From positions 1 to 64,000 of the forward strand of contig JASANE010007133.1 in NCBI GenBank assembly GCA_030248225.1: DNA of 64,000 nucleotides. Reading direction: 5' to 3'. The first letter of the stretch is position 1; each line of letters opens with the position of its first letter. Source of the DNA: Trileptium ribeirensis. Taxonomy: Eukaryota; Nematoda; Enoplea; Enoplida; Thoracostomopsidae. Under the pieces are notes generated by a model. That model was not told the origin of the DNA. It was given only the letters and a program-made list of their open reading frames with translations, and did no database searches. Both the position numbers and the translations under genes were made by a program. Below, in pieces: positions 48,992-61,156 of the stretch.

Positions 48992-51414
48992 CTGAAAAAA
49001 AGAAAAATAATACGTTTTATAGCTAAAAAAGCATCGCTGCGGACATGAAATAAGATCAAACAATAACTTCTAAGATACTATTCTATAATTCTCGTCTAAA
49101 GAACGAGCGATAGAGGCGAAAGCGGCATTAAACCCAATGTCTACGGTAATCAACTAAATAGTCATTACATAGGTACTATGTAGACCATGGCTCGAATTAC
49201 AAGAAAGTAGCAGATAAAAAATTCTCGAATCCCGCCTGCACAAAAGGTGCATTGCTCAAGACGAAACTTACGCAAGAACGATGCGGTTGCTGCAAGCTGC
49301 CATGGTTCTTATGTTGAAACAAAGTATCTTATAATATTATAATAAAACAGTAGTTAGAGTGTCGAACATCAAAATACTGAAAAAATTAGGGAACAACGAG
49401 TAGTAATTCACTTGTTTTTCGTAATCAGAAAGTTCATGGCCTTGCATTACAATATTGCTGTGTTTATTATGTATGTATTAATTTAATAATACATTATTAC
49501 GCAAAATAGTGTTTACTGGAATCCAAATATAATCAAATCAAGAAAACCCACTATATCAAACGTCGTCGGATACCAAGGGATAGTCAAGAAATGAGTATAC
49601 TATAACAGATACGTTTATACAAAAATTACTTTTTGCTAGAATCCAAATATCATCAAATAATGGAAACCCACGACATCATGTGTCGTGGGATAGCAAGGGA
49701 TAATCACAAAAAATATCCAAAAATTAGTTTTTTTGCTGGAATCTCTGTATAATTAAATAATGGAAACCAGGACATCAAGCGTCGTCGGATGCCAAGGGAT
49801 AGTCACAAAAAGAGTATTATATAACAGATGGGTTTGGCTAAACCACGTTGTCCTTATAAGTTGCCTCCAAAAATTTATCACTGTAGACTCGAAACGTTTA
49901 TTGCAATAAAACCAGAAGACGACAAAAATCACGCATTGATCATAAGGGGTTCGGCGATTGTGTTAAAATAACACAAAGAGACTTGTAAAAATACGTATAC
50001 CGATCAAATATACGTACTTTTGTTGTCGCTCTTCCGTAACCTTGAATATCAGTAACCAAATATTCAAAAATTGAAAGCATTAAATATCATACAATGTTCA
50101 TGAGCTATCCTAGAACATAACAGTTTCAAGATGTGTGAGAAAATCATAATATGTTTGACAAATCACGTCTTCTTTTTAGCCAACTTCGAAAAATATTTAT
50201 AACTTGCGATTCAGATATTTAAAACATTAAACTGGTCATCGCAATTCATGTACGGTTCAAGGGAAATATGGAGTGCATAACAAGCTCACACAAAATTACA
50301 ATTCAAAATGTTACATACCTAATTTCGCATTGTTTCCGACTAAAGATATTTTGATGTTGTTCAAAGTTTTTTGCTTCTTTTCAAATTCCAGTTAATTTTT
50401 TGGATTATCTGCATTATTCTGAGTTCGACTTTTGATTTTGCAACTTGTAAAATAAACGAGTGGATTAAACGAAAAACTGACGTTGTCATGAATAGTGATG
50501 CAACCGGACCGGTCTGGATCGCTTATTTGAGGCAGTGCCATTCCGGACCGGTCCACCACAAATTTAAAATGAACTGGCTAAATTATATATTAATAACTTA
50601 ACTATCATTATTTACGTTTTAACTCTATTTCAATCACGGCAAACGTTTTTCATGGTGCACAAATATCACTAACAACAACAACACGTCGCAGACTGACTAA
50701 AAAAAGTTTTCATCGCATCTTTAAAATTCAGAGACTAGATTGAGCTTGAAAATAGCACAATGTAATGTATGTTTTACTTAAAATTACTCAAATCAAAAAA
50801 CAGGTTTCAAAATGCCCCAAATTTCTTGTCTGTGGCCGAATATAGGTATTTACAAAACGGCTGCTGGGGCTAAACTTTGAAACTGGTGGTATTTGGGCTG
50901 CACCTTGAGCAAACTATCGTGTTCAACTTTTATTTGGCTTCCTGTAATTTTCAAACACCCTCTCACGATACCCAAAATTTCGATATATACTGAGTAAATT
51001 TTAGTGTTATACGTAAATATAAAATTGAATACTCCACTAATAAATTGAATACTGTTCATTAAAATAGGTTTAATCGCTAACAATAACTTATTGACGCAAA
51101 TATTAAAATATCTGTACAAAATAAAGTGTATTATTAAAAGATCCTAGGTTATATATAAAGATTCTTAATACATCACAAATTGAGGTGAAATAGTGAATGG
51201 TAATTTTTAGTAGTATTGATTGACTCACTCATGTTTAAGTAAGATTTGACATGGTAATGATAGTACCTATGAGGATTTCCGATCTATATACCTTATCCGC
51301 ATATCTAGATATGGTAACCATATCCCTACTCATCACTATAAAAAGACTGAGCCAGGCAAGTGCAATGATCCGACACAATGCAAAATTTAAGTATATATTT
51401 GATTTCCAACTCAC
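48992..51414 (-). other. Intron of the heptad-repeat gene, 2.4 kb
   Basis: Donor GAA|GTGAGT (minus strand, 51409-51414) and acceptor CAG at 48992-48994. It contains a three-copy tandem repeat at 49515-49830. The ~59 codons read through past the donor include a hydrophobic stretch (IYLNFALCRIIALAWLSLF) that I attribute to intron sequence. Intron retention making a membrane-anchored form cannot be excluded. Confidence 0.75.
49515..49830. repeat. Diverged ~100-120-bp tandem repeat, three copies
   Basis: Copies start near 49518, 49638 and 49738 with GGAATCC(A)AATAT-ATCAAAT, followed by GGAAACC, GACATCA, GTCGTCGGAT and CCAAGGGATAGTCA. Unit length varies (about 120 then 100). Confidence 0.8.
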
Positions 51415-54112
51415 TTCTGACAACGGAAGATCCAAAAACGACAAAGGCATATCAAATATTCCAAAAGGCATGTCGAAAACGCCAAAAGGCAAATTAAATT
51501 CAGACATTGGAAGATTAAGATAGGTCGTTAGAGGATTTTCTGGGTTGACTGTTTCAAGAAGAGACGGCGGAATGTCGGCAGCTTCTATTGGCGAATCGAG
51601 AATTGAGTCCAGATTTGTTTCGGGTAAGGTTATGTCACCGAGCGGTAGACCCAGATCACCGAATGGCAGACTCAAATGTGAAAATGGTAAATTAAAATGA
51701 GAAAAAGGTAAATTATTGAAGCCAAGCGGTTGATCAAGGTATCCCAGCGGAAGAGTAAACAGCGACATGGGTGTCACAAAAATAGACGACGGAAACCCGA
51801 AAAGACCTAATCCACTTGCAATGTCGGGTACTGAGTCCACTAAGCGAAATGCAGATAGAGCATCGCCGACAGAAGACACCGGATCACTAGCATTTTGACT
51901 AATACCCGACTTGTTAAAGTCATTTCGGCCGCTGCGTCCCCCGAGAATCATGTTGTTCAAAAATTGTTCAATTTCGGCTGAAGATAAGTTTCGAGGTTTT
52001 ACTTTGTCGGCGAGCGTTTTACCTGACAATATATTGATTGGTAACCTGCCAGAACTACTTGTATTTTTTGCGGTTGGAAATAGTTTCGACATAATATCTG
52101 AAACATTATTTCGCCAATGAATACCGGACGTTTTAGCTGAATAATTAGACGAGTTGGCAACGACAACAATATCTTTATCGTTTTCTTTATAATTGCCAAA
52201 ATAACGTCCTGGTGGTATCACAGCCTGATTATTGCTAATAGTCCTTGTGATGGTTTCGCCACTATTCGATGCTGATGGTGCCTCTGATCCGCTAGAATCT
52301 GAATTCGATATATGTTGACCATCGTTAAGGTCGTAATCCAGTAGGCTTAACCCCACAGGCTCAGTTTCCGATCCCACAGAACTACCAGTATGGTTAAGCT
52401 CGACAAAAGGTAAATTAAGGCCACCGAAAGGTGTTCGAACGTGGCCAAGTGGTAACCCGAAACTTCCGAAAGGCAAATTTGTAAATGAAAACGGCAAATT
52501 GAAAAATGCAAATGGATTATTTAGGAAAGACAGGGGCAGGCCAAATTCGTTAATATCGAATCCGAGCGGCGGTCGAAGGGCTTCTTCGAAGTGTTGGACT
52601 GCAGAATCAAGTTCAGCAAATTCATCAACCGGTTCTTCTTCGACGGTTTCATCGTTGGAAGGGACGTAGTCATCAACGTAATCTTCGCTATAATAGTCCA
52701 ATACGTCATAGTCTAGTGAGGATTGCCTAGCAATTTTTCTTTTTAACACAACGTCGCTATTTTTTCTACTTTTAAAATTCTTCTGACGCTTATTTGTTAT
52801 TATATTATGTTTGCTGTCCGACAAATCTTTCGTCTTATTTTTTTTGGAAGCGGAGCTATTAACTACACCAGTCGAAACATTGTTCCGTATGGTTTGATCT
52901 AAGTCCCACTTAGGTGCGTCTTCCAGGTTAATCAATGCGCTGTCACCTTTGTCACCAGGCGCGGGTGGCCTGTAGCCTAATTCAGCGAAGGGTGTTAAAC
53001 CAGTACCTACCTTACTCAAGGGCATCAATAATTGTGACAATGGAAGACGAAAATTATTCAGTGGTAAATTAAGTATAGACATAGGAGTATATAATTTGTT
53101 TGGTAGTAATTCAGGCTGACTCGATTTCGGAGGACCAGAGGTACGCATCTTTGACGAATCCAGGTTTCCAACTATACCTTCAGTGTTCGGCAGAATATCG
53201 TCTAACATAGATTTCAACATATTACCAAAGTCTCCGCCAGTCCCATTACTGATGTGCCTTCGGTCCATTACTACCGGCTTCCCGGTACGGGACCTCCTCG
53301 TCAAACTGCTCACAACTGGGCGAAAGCTATGCGGAGGGGGCTCATGTCGCAGTTCGTTCAACAGTCCAGACTGAGGTGGCAAGCGAACCCGTTCTCGAGA
53401 AACATACGCCAATGGCAGTTGCATATTAGAAAATGGCAAATTAATTATTGATAACGGTGTCCCTGCTGCACCGCCATGTTCATTCCGATGTTTGATAGCA
53501 TCTCCAAATAAAATAGAATCTTTGTCCAGTTTAAATGACGACAACATCTTATTGATAAGCGACGCAAGTGTCGTTGCCTCAGTATCGTTAGAAGCGGTGT
53601 TAGTCTCGTTGGCATTAAGTAATAACTTTGCTCTTGAACTAAATTTGTCCCTAGCTTGATCACTGTTCGTTTGCCGCTTTGGATAGTTGACATGGACTAA
53701 CTTTCGATTCAGAAGCCGCCGAAAGATTCCATCCAAGGGCAAACCAACGTCAGAAAAAGGCAAATTAACTACCGTATCTACTTTATTGGTGGTGCCTTGT
53801 CCTCCAGTTGTTGCATAATTAGCTCTGTTCAATGATAGAAATGGCTGGCCATTCACACCTACATTGGAAACACGATCATCTGGTAAATGTTTCGTAGTAG
53901 CTTGTGGGAATTGTACCAACTGCTGTGAAAATGGTAGTCTTAGCGAAAGTCGTGACGATGGCGACGAGTGTAACAAAGTACTTTTGACAACACCAGCTTC
54001 CGCGAATGCATGGCGAGAAAAATTACAAAAGATGAAATGTGTTACTATAGCTGCCAATGAGAATTCGACGAAGCTTAAAACTAATAGCTGCATAACTGTA
54101 TTAGTGGACGCC
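51415..54112 (-). CDS. LPF heptad-repeat secreted protein, main exon
   Basis: Coding from an ATG at 54093 gives 893 residues, 925 with the terminal exon. I prefer this ATG to the one at 54129: an acceptor-like TTTCAG|GGCGTCC at 54112 puts the earlier ATGs in an intron, and MQLLVLSFVEFSLAAIVTHF followed by HAFA-E makes a good signal peptide. In this numbering, clusters of a 7-residue repeat, [FLV]-x-[LM]-P-[FLM]-[SG]-x, occur at about 109-123, 212-231, 336-362, 517-566, 774-828 and 858-925. They lengthen toward the C-terminus (NLPFSHFNLPFSHLSLPFGD). Between them lie low-complexity, Ser/Asn-rich linkers with many sequons, basic sites (YPKRQ, LKRKIARQ) and one acidic Tyr/Asp/Glu patch (about 465-495). 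No transmembrane helix is left after splicing. I recognise no family. It is likely extracellular, and function is unknown. Confidence 0.85.
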
Positions 54113-54572
54113 CTGAAATTACACATCATAAATTAACGACAGTTTTTAACGGATGTGCAAAATAAGAATTTCATGTGCTATTGTACCAAAGACGTTGTGC
54201 TGGAATCGCCGGGTCAACTGCATTAGCTGGATGGCGCACAGCCAAATCTAATCATTCTGTCTCCACAGCATCCTTATTTGGCACTAATAGTTGGGTAATA
54301 GCGTGTACTCTTAATACCTGAAAAAGTCCACGTATTTCTAAAATGTCAAATCATTCGGACTAAGCTCTCCGCGAAAGATCAAAGATCAATACTACAGCCT
54401 AAAAGTTATACAGTTTTGCGCTCCTCTAATGTTCATCTCAGTATTTGTTAGCTGGCAACTTAGCCATGTAAACATCTCTGCAGTCATTGAGTTATTTTTA
54501 GGTCTTTCATAGAATTCCCTCATCCGGAAATTGGTTAATTTTGTAGATTACAGCGGCAATTTGGGTACCACA
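54113..54572. other. 5' flank or first intron of the heptad-repeat gene
   Basis: The pyrimidine-poor acceptor at 54113-54118 implies an upstream 5' exon, probably untranslated, that I could not locate. Nothing else is visible. Confidence 0.4.
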
Positions 54573-55040
54573 TGACTCATCTCGACAAAGCGGTTCAGAA
54601 AATAATTATTTGGTGCAAATTTATGATCCAAAGTTTTTTAGGTTTCTATGGGTTAATACTAATGGTACCCGGTTTTCGGAAAAATTTATGTCGATGAATA
54701 TCATTCGAACCGCATTGACGAGCTGAGTCGAAAGGTGTCAATCAATGAAATCGGTCCACAGATTAAGGACTGACTAATAAATTTGGTGAACACCTATGCA
54801 TAAGGCTAAGCCTAAGTCGTTAACCCATGAACCGATTTCGCTAATTTTGACAACCTTCGACTCACTTCACAATGCGGTTCGAATAATGTAAAAATCTTTT
54901 ATATATTTACCCAGAAAATTTTTTTCTAAAACTTTGGGTTCTAAAGAGGGAGAACCATTGATAACTCAGAAAAACCAAAAAATAATATAAATATGGTCGA
55001 AATAGATATTTTCTGAACCGCCTTGTCGATCTGAATAAAA
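54573..55040. mobile_element. Nested fold-back element
   Basis: The inner pair is ATTCGAACCGCATTGACGAG...GAGTCGAAAGGTGTCAATCA (54708-54760) against CGACTCACTTCACAATGCGGTTCGAATAATG near 54865-54890. The outer pair is CATCTCGACAAAGCGGTTCAG (54577) against CTGAACCGCCTTGTCGATCT (55014). So the word GAACCGC-TTG-CGA-CTGA occurs four times in mirror arrangement. No ORF. Confidence 0.65.
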
Positions 55041-58000
55041 TTGCATCAAAATATATAAGCTATAGCTTCATTACAGACTGGTAAAGATTATAGGAAAGAC
55101 CCTAGTTTCTACAAATTTTCCAATCTCCATTATCAGTACCAATAATAGCACTAAAACACTTCACTATCATAAATATTAACCAATTTAGGCTTATTATAGA
55201 ACCTTTCTGGAGCTTCCTAAACGTCGTGTATACAAATATTTTTAGTTGGCCTAAACGAACCCCATATGTACGAATTAAGATGGATCACGGGAAAATATTC
55301 TGCGAAAACAGTAATCCATTCGGATAAAGGAGATTTCGCGGGGAAAAGTTTGGGAAGGAATGAAAATTTTTCAGTGATCGAATGGCTGAAAGTAATATAT
55401 TTTAGGATCCTAATAAACGTATAAAAAAGGTTGGCTCTGTTCACTGTTCAGATGTGGGTGGAGGGGGTTAACGTGTGACAAATATTTTCTTGTGGGGATG
55501 CCGAGAAGTTTCTAAATGATTCAAAATAGGCCAAAATGAAACAAAGTAAAATTAGAATCACATCTAGGAATACGAATCAAAAAGAAGATGATAAAAAACG
55601 CGTCACATCTCAGGAGTACCGTTAGAGACATAACAACCAGAGAAGGTAAGCCGGAAAGCCGAACTGAACTACGAGCCATCACTCACAGCAACACTCTTCT
55701 CTGCCTTCGACAGTGTTCAATTATTGCGATGCATGACAGAATAAGCCCATTTGCGCTCGCCCCTGTGCATTGCCATGCAATACGCGATCGGTGGGACAAA
55801 ATGTGCTGCAATATTTTGCAACTATAGACTGTTTGGTGTCACTATAACTATTGTGTACAATTAGCTTACTTATAGATACTGTTACCTCACTCCATTTGAA
55901 GCAGAAATTAAACTTTCGCAAGTTGCTAACTCGTTTTTCCAAGAGCCCAAGCAACGTACCACTTACTACCAAAAGAGTAGGTGATCACTTGCAGTAGCTT
56001 TGGGGGAGTTAAAATAGACTCTGGAAAATTGTGCAAAACAGTTCAAATCACCCCACCCTGCATATCCGGTTATCTGATACAAAATACCACAATTTTACCC
56101 TTAGCAACCATAGTTGAGTAAATGGCATTCTTACAAAGACAGTATAAGCTTCAGACGGATTCAATTTGGTGCGTCTGAACCGTTTAATGAGAGGTAGCGA
56201 ACATGGCGTGCCAAAATTATGCAGAGTTCGCAGAATAACGCGTACTCTCACTGAAAAGATTAAGTTACATGGACGAAGTTATAACTTACAAAAATAATAG
56301 CTTAATGCGGGGATTAGCGAAGCAGCAGCCCCCGTATTTAGTCTTATATAGGTTCAATATAATGAATAAATAAGCTTCAGATGCGCAGTCTACTACGCCC
56401 TTCCGCCATTACCGTTTGGCGAACACTTGCTTGATTTACCAACCATCCGACAAGATGACAGAAAATAAAATTGATGATTTGGGAAATGAAACGAGAACGT
56501 TAAAAAGAAAATAATGGCTTATGAACTATTAGATTTAAAACATTAAGTAATTGCTTAGTGATCGTTTGGCATTTAATGGGAAAAATTTATATATTTTGTC
56601 ATAGAATAAAAATACATCATTTTAGTGTTGCGATAGCGTGATCTTTGTGATGTGCACGTTTTTTGTATAGACATCAAGAAATGCGTTAATGCAACGAAAA
56701 ATGCGGAATACAGTTTGTCATGTTATGTGTTATCAAACGTATTCGTAGAAAATGCAAAACATGTGCTTTGTGTTAATGAACGTGAACTACGCCATTATGC
56801 AATCAGACGCCCTGGGCTCACTAACGAATTTGAAACTACCTATTGCAACGACAGCTTTGTTCTCTAACTGCGTTTTGTACATAGCGTCGAAACAGGATGA
56901 TATGCAGCGAGCCTTAAGTTTCAGTCATGCATGAAGCTAGTAGATGGTCAACTAGGGTCCATTTGTGTACTTTTGTCCCCCAATTAAATTAACATTGCTG
57001 TCTTGAAAACGTCTGGAAAATTACCGGGTTCGCGCTATATATTAACGTCGACAATAATAATAGAGTGTTTTCAATTTATCTAATATTTTATTTTACACAG
57101 TATGACCGGAACATCATGGCTTCTTAACTTTATCCCGTGATCCGGCCATATATGTAACCTAAAAGGACCCAGTTCCATTGCTAAGTGCGGGTATAGGTGC
57201 TTTCGGGAACTTACATGCTAGGTACATGCTCAAATCTTGAGCACACAAGTAGTGGCAGTGTGTGTCCAAAAGCATAATCTCGCATGTACAGCACTCAGCG
57301 CTGTTGATGAAATGACTATGTGGTTTCGTCTGGTTAGCTGCAACAAAAATATATCGTGGAACTAAGTCATATCCTGAAAACTTGGTGGATCCATTTCGCT
57401 ACCGATGTCGAAATGATATGCTAGGTGATTTTCTTTAGTGGTTACTTTGTGGTTCCTCGTATTAAACAGTGGCCGCTGTCATCGAAATGACTAATTTGTA
57501 CAAGTTCCTGTACGATGTTCAAAACCTGGGTGGTTCGTTTCTTTTAGTTTCAGCCAAGTAAAAGACTGTGTTAGTGGGTATGCGTCCGAAAGCGGATTAT
57601 GGAATCAGTGCTCCACCAATTTTACAATATATTCTAGCTGATTAACCTTAGCTCAAAGTGGCTAGTTGGGCAATAGCGGGCGTGACTAAAGTTTTCGCTT
57701 TTTTCGCCATGTAACCTTTGCGGCGGATATCACTTGTAGAGAATACAAAAAGAATTGCGTAATGCCGATACTGATAAACTTCTAAAACCACCTATTTTTA
57801 CAATTTGCGACCTTCGCAGGACTTAATACAGAATAAAGTTATGTTACCCTCTGTACGTGGAAAAAACATCGTCTATATTAACCCGAACGCCAGCATATTG
57901 TGAACAAGCACCCAACCGATGGTAAACGGTACGTTTTTGTAATGGCACCTCTCTGCTCTACACGTCCGAACTAGCATATTTATTATATGGTCGTGTAACG

Positions 58001-58680
58001 TCGTGCGGTTCTTCACAATATTTTTGGCTTCTACGATTATGTTTGCTACATGTGCCCAACTGTAGTCAGGAGGGAGTGATTTCTTTTAGCTCACCGCCAT
58101 CACAAAGTACAAGCCATATTTACAGATTTGTTTGCATGATTTGAATGTCGCAGACATGGATATTTGAGTAGACACTGCAGCTTACGAAAACTACCAGTAA
58201 GTGTCGATCATCCGCGTAGCTTGTCGGGTACCCTTTTTAGTTCAGCTGGCTGGGTATCTGGGTACCTAATTACGACCTGATGCCCGTGGAAAGTAATTAC
58301 TGTGTATTTCAGCCAACACCCATAAATTTCCTAGATGTGGGCGAACGCTCACAAATACAGGTGTTAGTAGTGTCGGGTACCCGAGTACTTCTCTCCGTAC
58401 AGAAATTTAAACAAGCGATTTACTTAATTTTCATTAACTCCTCACTATATGAATTTGCATTTGGACAAGCGTTGAATAAACTGTTAATGGAGCGATGACT
58501 CGAATCGGATCGTTTGTATAATAGTGTTGCGTACGCTATTGGCGCTCAGCCACCACGACGACGCTGTGGCTCGTACCAACGCGAGCAAACACCGCAGCGA
58601 AATGAGTTAACACATTACCATATATGCTCATAGGAGGCTAGGGTGTTCCCCTCGACACTCCAACCCTCCAATCCCGCGCT
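55041..58680. other. Intergenic sequence, no supported gene
   Basis: ORFs are short and without motifs. A diverged partial copy of the GC-hairpin family (GCGGGGATTAGCGAAGCAGC, then CCCCCGTATTTAGTCTTATA) lies at 56308-56350. Loosely repeated GAAATGACTA/CTGTCATCGAAATGA words appear at 57301-57500 without a clear unit. Confidence 0.4.
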
Positions 58681-58684
58681 TTGG

Positions 58685-59040
58685 CTACCCATGACGAGGA
58701 CGTCTCCTCCCCTAGAAGACGCGACCACCATACTCTTAGACTTCAGGCCTGGTGTTTGTATGCACTTTAGTTTGCTAGTGCGGAGTAACCACATGCGGTT
58801 AAGTAATACCCAATACCCATATCTAATAATCACTGCGTTTTACAATCAGCGCTCATAAAATACCTGGGTGATCACCAATACGCTCTGACGGCGCCGCAAC
58901 TCCAACGAGGACGCGGCCACCCAACCACTTAGACTTCAGACCTCGAGCAAGTATGGGTCACCCATTGCCTTATCTAGTAACACACAGTATATTACAATCG
59001 GAACACATAAAATTCTTGGGTGATCATCAACACATAAAAA
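58685..59040. repeat. Diverged ~193-bp tandem duplication
   Basis: Matching landmarks in order: ACGAGGACGTC and ACGAGGACGCGG, TTAGACTTCAGGCCT (58737) and TTAGACTTCAGACCT (58930), TTACAATC-G-GCTCATAAAAT and TTACAATCGGAACACATAAAAT, CCTGGGTGATCACCAA and CTTGGGTGATCATCAA. Confidence 0.8.
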
Positions 59041-59884
59041 ATTTCAAATTTTTGAATTTTATGGAGCATTTACAAAATTTAGGATGAACTTTTAAATTTC
59101 GAACTTAATATGGATGATCTATAATATATAAGGACTTTACCCCTACGATAACCTAGGGCTTAATATATCGAGATCACACAAGCTGCATATACCTTACACC
59201 TCTCATTTTGACTAATGTCGATTAACAATGACTCAGCACACATGAACTTCATCATCAGTTACAATCACCCTTAGCAAAATCCGTCTCAAATCGACACTGA
59301 AATTAACTCGATGCAGAAGGAAAGCTCGGACAAATCGAATCGACAAACAAAACTTGCACTTCGCCTATTAAAGTTAACATGTGTATATGAGAAATCAAAC
59401 CAGAACATCTTAAAGTATCCAACGATTTACGAAACTCTTGTGCACAAATGCTCAGGGCCGTTTTAGAACAAGCTTAAAATGGTGGCAATTTTTACGACAG
59501 GAGGAAACTTTAGCTGCGCCGTCTTTCACCCAACTCTGTTAATAGGGCTGGCAAAGGCTGTCAACACCACCAATCATTCGTAATACAACCACGATGAAGA
59601 TTGCACAGCTAAACCATAGCATTAACAAAAACCCAAAATTTAGCATATCAAGCTAAATTCTAGTATGTACATGGTAATGCTCAAAACAATCATAAGCCCT
59701 CAAACAGTTGAAGCCAACAATTTCGAAACAAATTTACTTCATTATATATAATCGTAGCTCGAAGATCATGCACATTGTTAACGAACATAAACTGTAATGT
59801 AATCTAAGGTACATATATAGATTAGCATGAAAAATTAAAGGAAATGGGGCCAATTTTAAACCTCCATATCAGAAAAAAGAAAAG
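59041..59884. other. AT-rich intergenic sequence
   Basis: Nothing that I can support. Confidence 0.4.
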
Positions 59885-60136
59885 CCTAGTGCGGGGAAGT
59901 GTTGGGACGGCAACCACCCGCTTTAGGCTGAGTATATTTATATTATAATTCACAATTTCTATATTATATAGCTATACAAAGGCTAAGTTTCAGCTAAGCT
60001 AAGGTCTTTATATAAGACATGCAGTAAGCCTAAGCTTAGTCGGTGGGCTGCCGCCCCCGAACCCAACCCCTCTAAGCTGTTCTTTTCTCTAACGATCGCC
60101 CCTGAGGGTTACTTAGCCCGTTGATATCATTTAGCT
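59885..60136 (-). repeat. Dispersed GC-hairpin repeat family, copy 3 with an inverted partial copy
   Basis: On the minus strand, 60136-59985 reads AAGTAACCCTCAGG, CGTTAGAGAAAAGAACAGC, GTTCGGGGGCGGCAGCCC, CGACTAAGCTTAGGCTTAC, CATGTCTTATATAAAGACC and GCTTAGCTGAAACTTAGCC. The block order is that of 12485-12650 and 30655-30815. A second, partial copy on the plus strand (GTGCGGGGAAGTGTTGGGAC and CACCCGCTTTAGGCTGAGTA, 59889-59940) faces it, forming a loose inverted pair. Confidence 0.65.
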
Positions 60137-61001
60137 TACAAACGGTGTTGCGAAATATTTTCTGACAAAAGGTTCTATTTGCAAACAGTTTACAGGTTGC
60201 ACCTTATGTAGGCGAACGAGAATTAAAGCAATATTTTGCATTAATTCGGCGTATTTTCAAGCATAACCTTCTGTCACTAATAGCATCGGTATGCACAGTT
60301 ACCTCATTTCTAACAAAAATTCCAGTTAGCACGTCTTATAACCAAATCGACTATATTATAGTGACATTATCTTAAGCTTAGTATATCTAAAACGGCTTAG
60401 CATTTTTCAGTTTTACCGCTTAGTTACATTGGTCGGAAATGCAATGAAACAGAAAATAATCCTGAAACTTATCTGACCTGCACGGCTATCGGCGGCCGAA
60501 CGAAACTATATCTCAAAATCTATCATGTGTAATACCACTACGATGAGGCGATCAGAGGTAAGGAGACAACACTGCGCTTAACACACTTGGCTCAGCCCGC
60601 TTAGAAATAAAATTACGAAACAAGGGGTAAAATATGAAATACTCCAATACACTGCTCTTTTATCACCTTATTTGATTACTTAAAATATTTAAACGGTTCA
60701 TCTATACGATGTTCAAGTACACTTTATATGAGTTAATTATTATATTGTTTAAATATAAAAAATCCCAAGGTGCGCTACCAATTTAGTTAATCCTTTACTG
60801 CATTATTCATAATGAACATTAAGTGACATTACACATCATTGTAAAATACTCGTTCTCTATTCAGGGTACAGCCAACGGTAAAAAGAATTTAAATTATGAA
60901 GTGCAATATTAACATTTCTATTTATACATTCTCCTATTAATCAATGTGATCCAATATGTTTGAATGAGGCCTTGCTTATTTTGTACTAATAAAGGTTTCA
61001 C
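60137..61001. other. AT-rich intergenic sequence
   Basis: No gene, RNA or repeat that I can support. Confidence 0.4.
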
Positions 61002-61156
61002 CCATAACCGCAGGTAAGCCAAAAATTTCTAATAAACTGCACATAACCGAAGTTTTATTGCGTCGTCCCAGGATCCGTCTCATCTGCGCTTGCATCCCGT
61101 ATTCTTTCGATTCAATCGTTGCGATTTCATTCCGAAAAAATTTGCACGCCGAGTAC
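61002..61156 (-). CDS. Candidate coding exon, unknown gene
   Basis: On the minus strand, an acceptor-like AACCCAACACAG|GTAC and a donor-like ATGG|GTGAAA bracket 155 nt open in one frame (entered needing two bases, left after one). The peptide is hydrophilic and compositionally protein-like: it includes NEIATIESKEYGMQAQMRRI, then LGRRNKTSVMCSLLEIFGLP. It lacks the Asn/Ile/Tyr/Lys bias of random ORFs in this AT-rich region. I cannot name a family. No flanking exon of the same gene was identified, so it could also be a relic of a retrocopy. The enclosing ATG-to-stop ORF (60976-61305) is longer but its extra residues look like intron. Confidence 0.35.

Noticed and set aside
51235..51414. C-terminal transmembrane tail of the heptad protein
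   Set aside because: It follows a GAA|GTGAGT donor, and the terminal exon at 48893-48991 restores the heptad register; most likely intron read-through.
54127..54129. ATG at 54129 as the start of the heptad-repeat protein
   Set aside because: It lies upstream of a TTTCAG acceptor-like site, and the downstream ATG at 54093 gives the better signal peptide. Kept only as an alternative.
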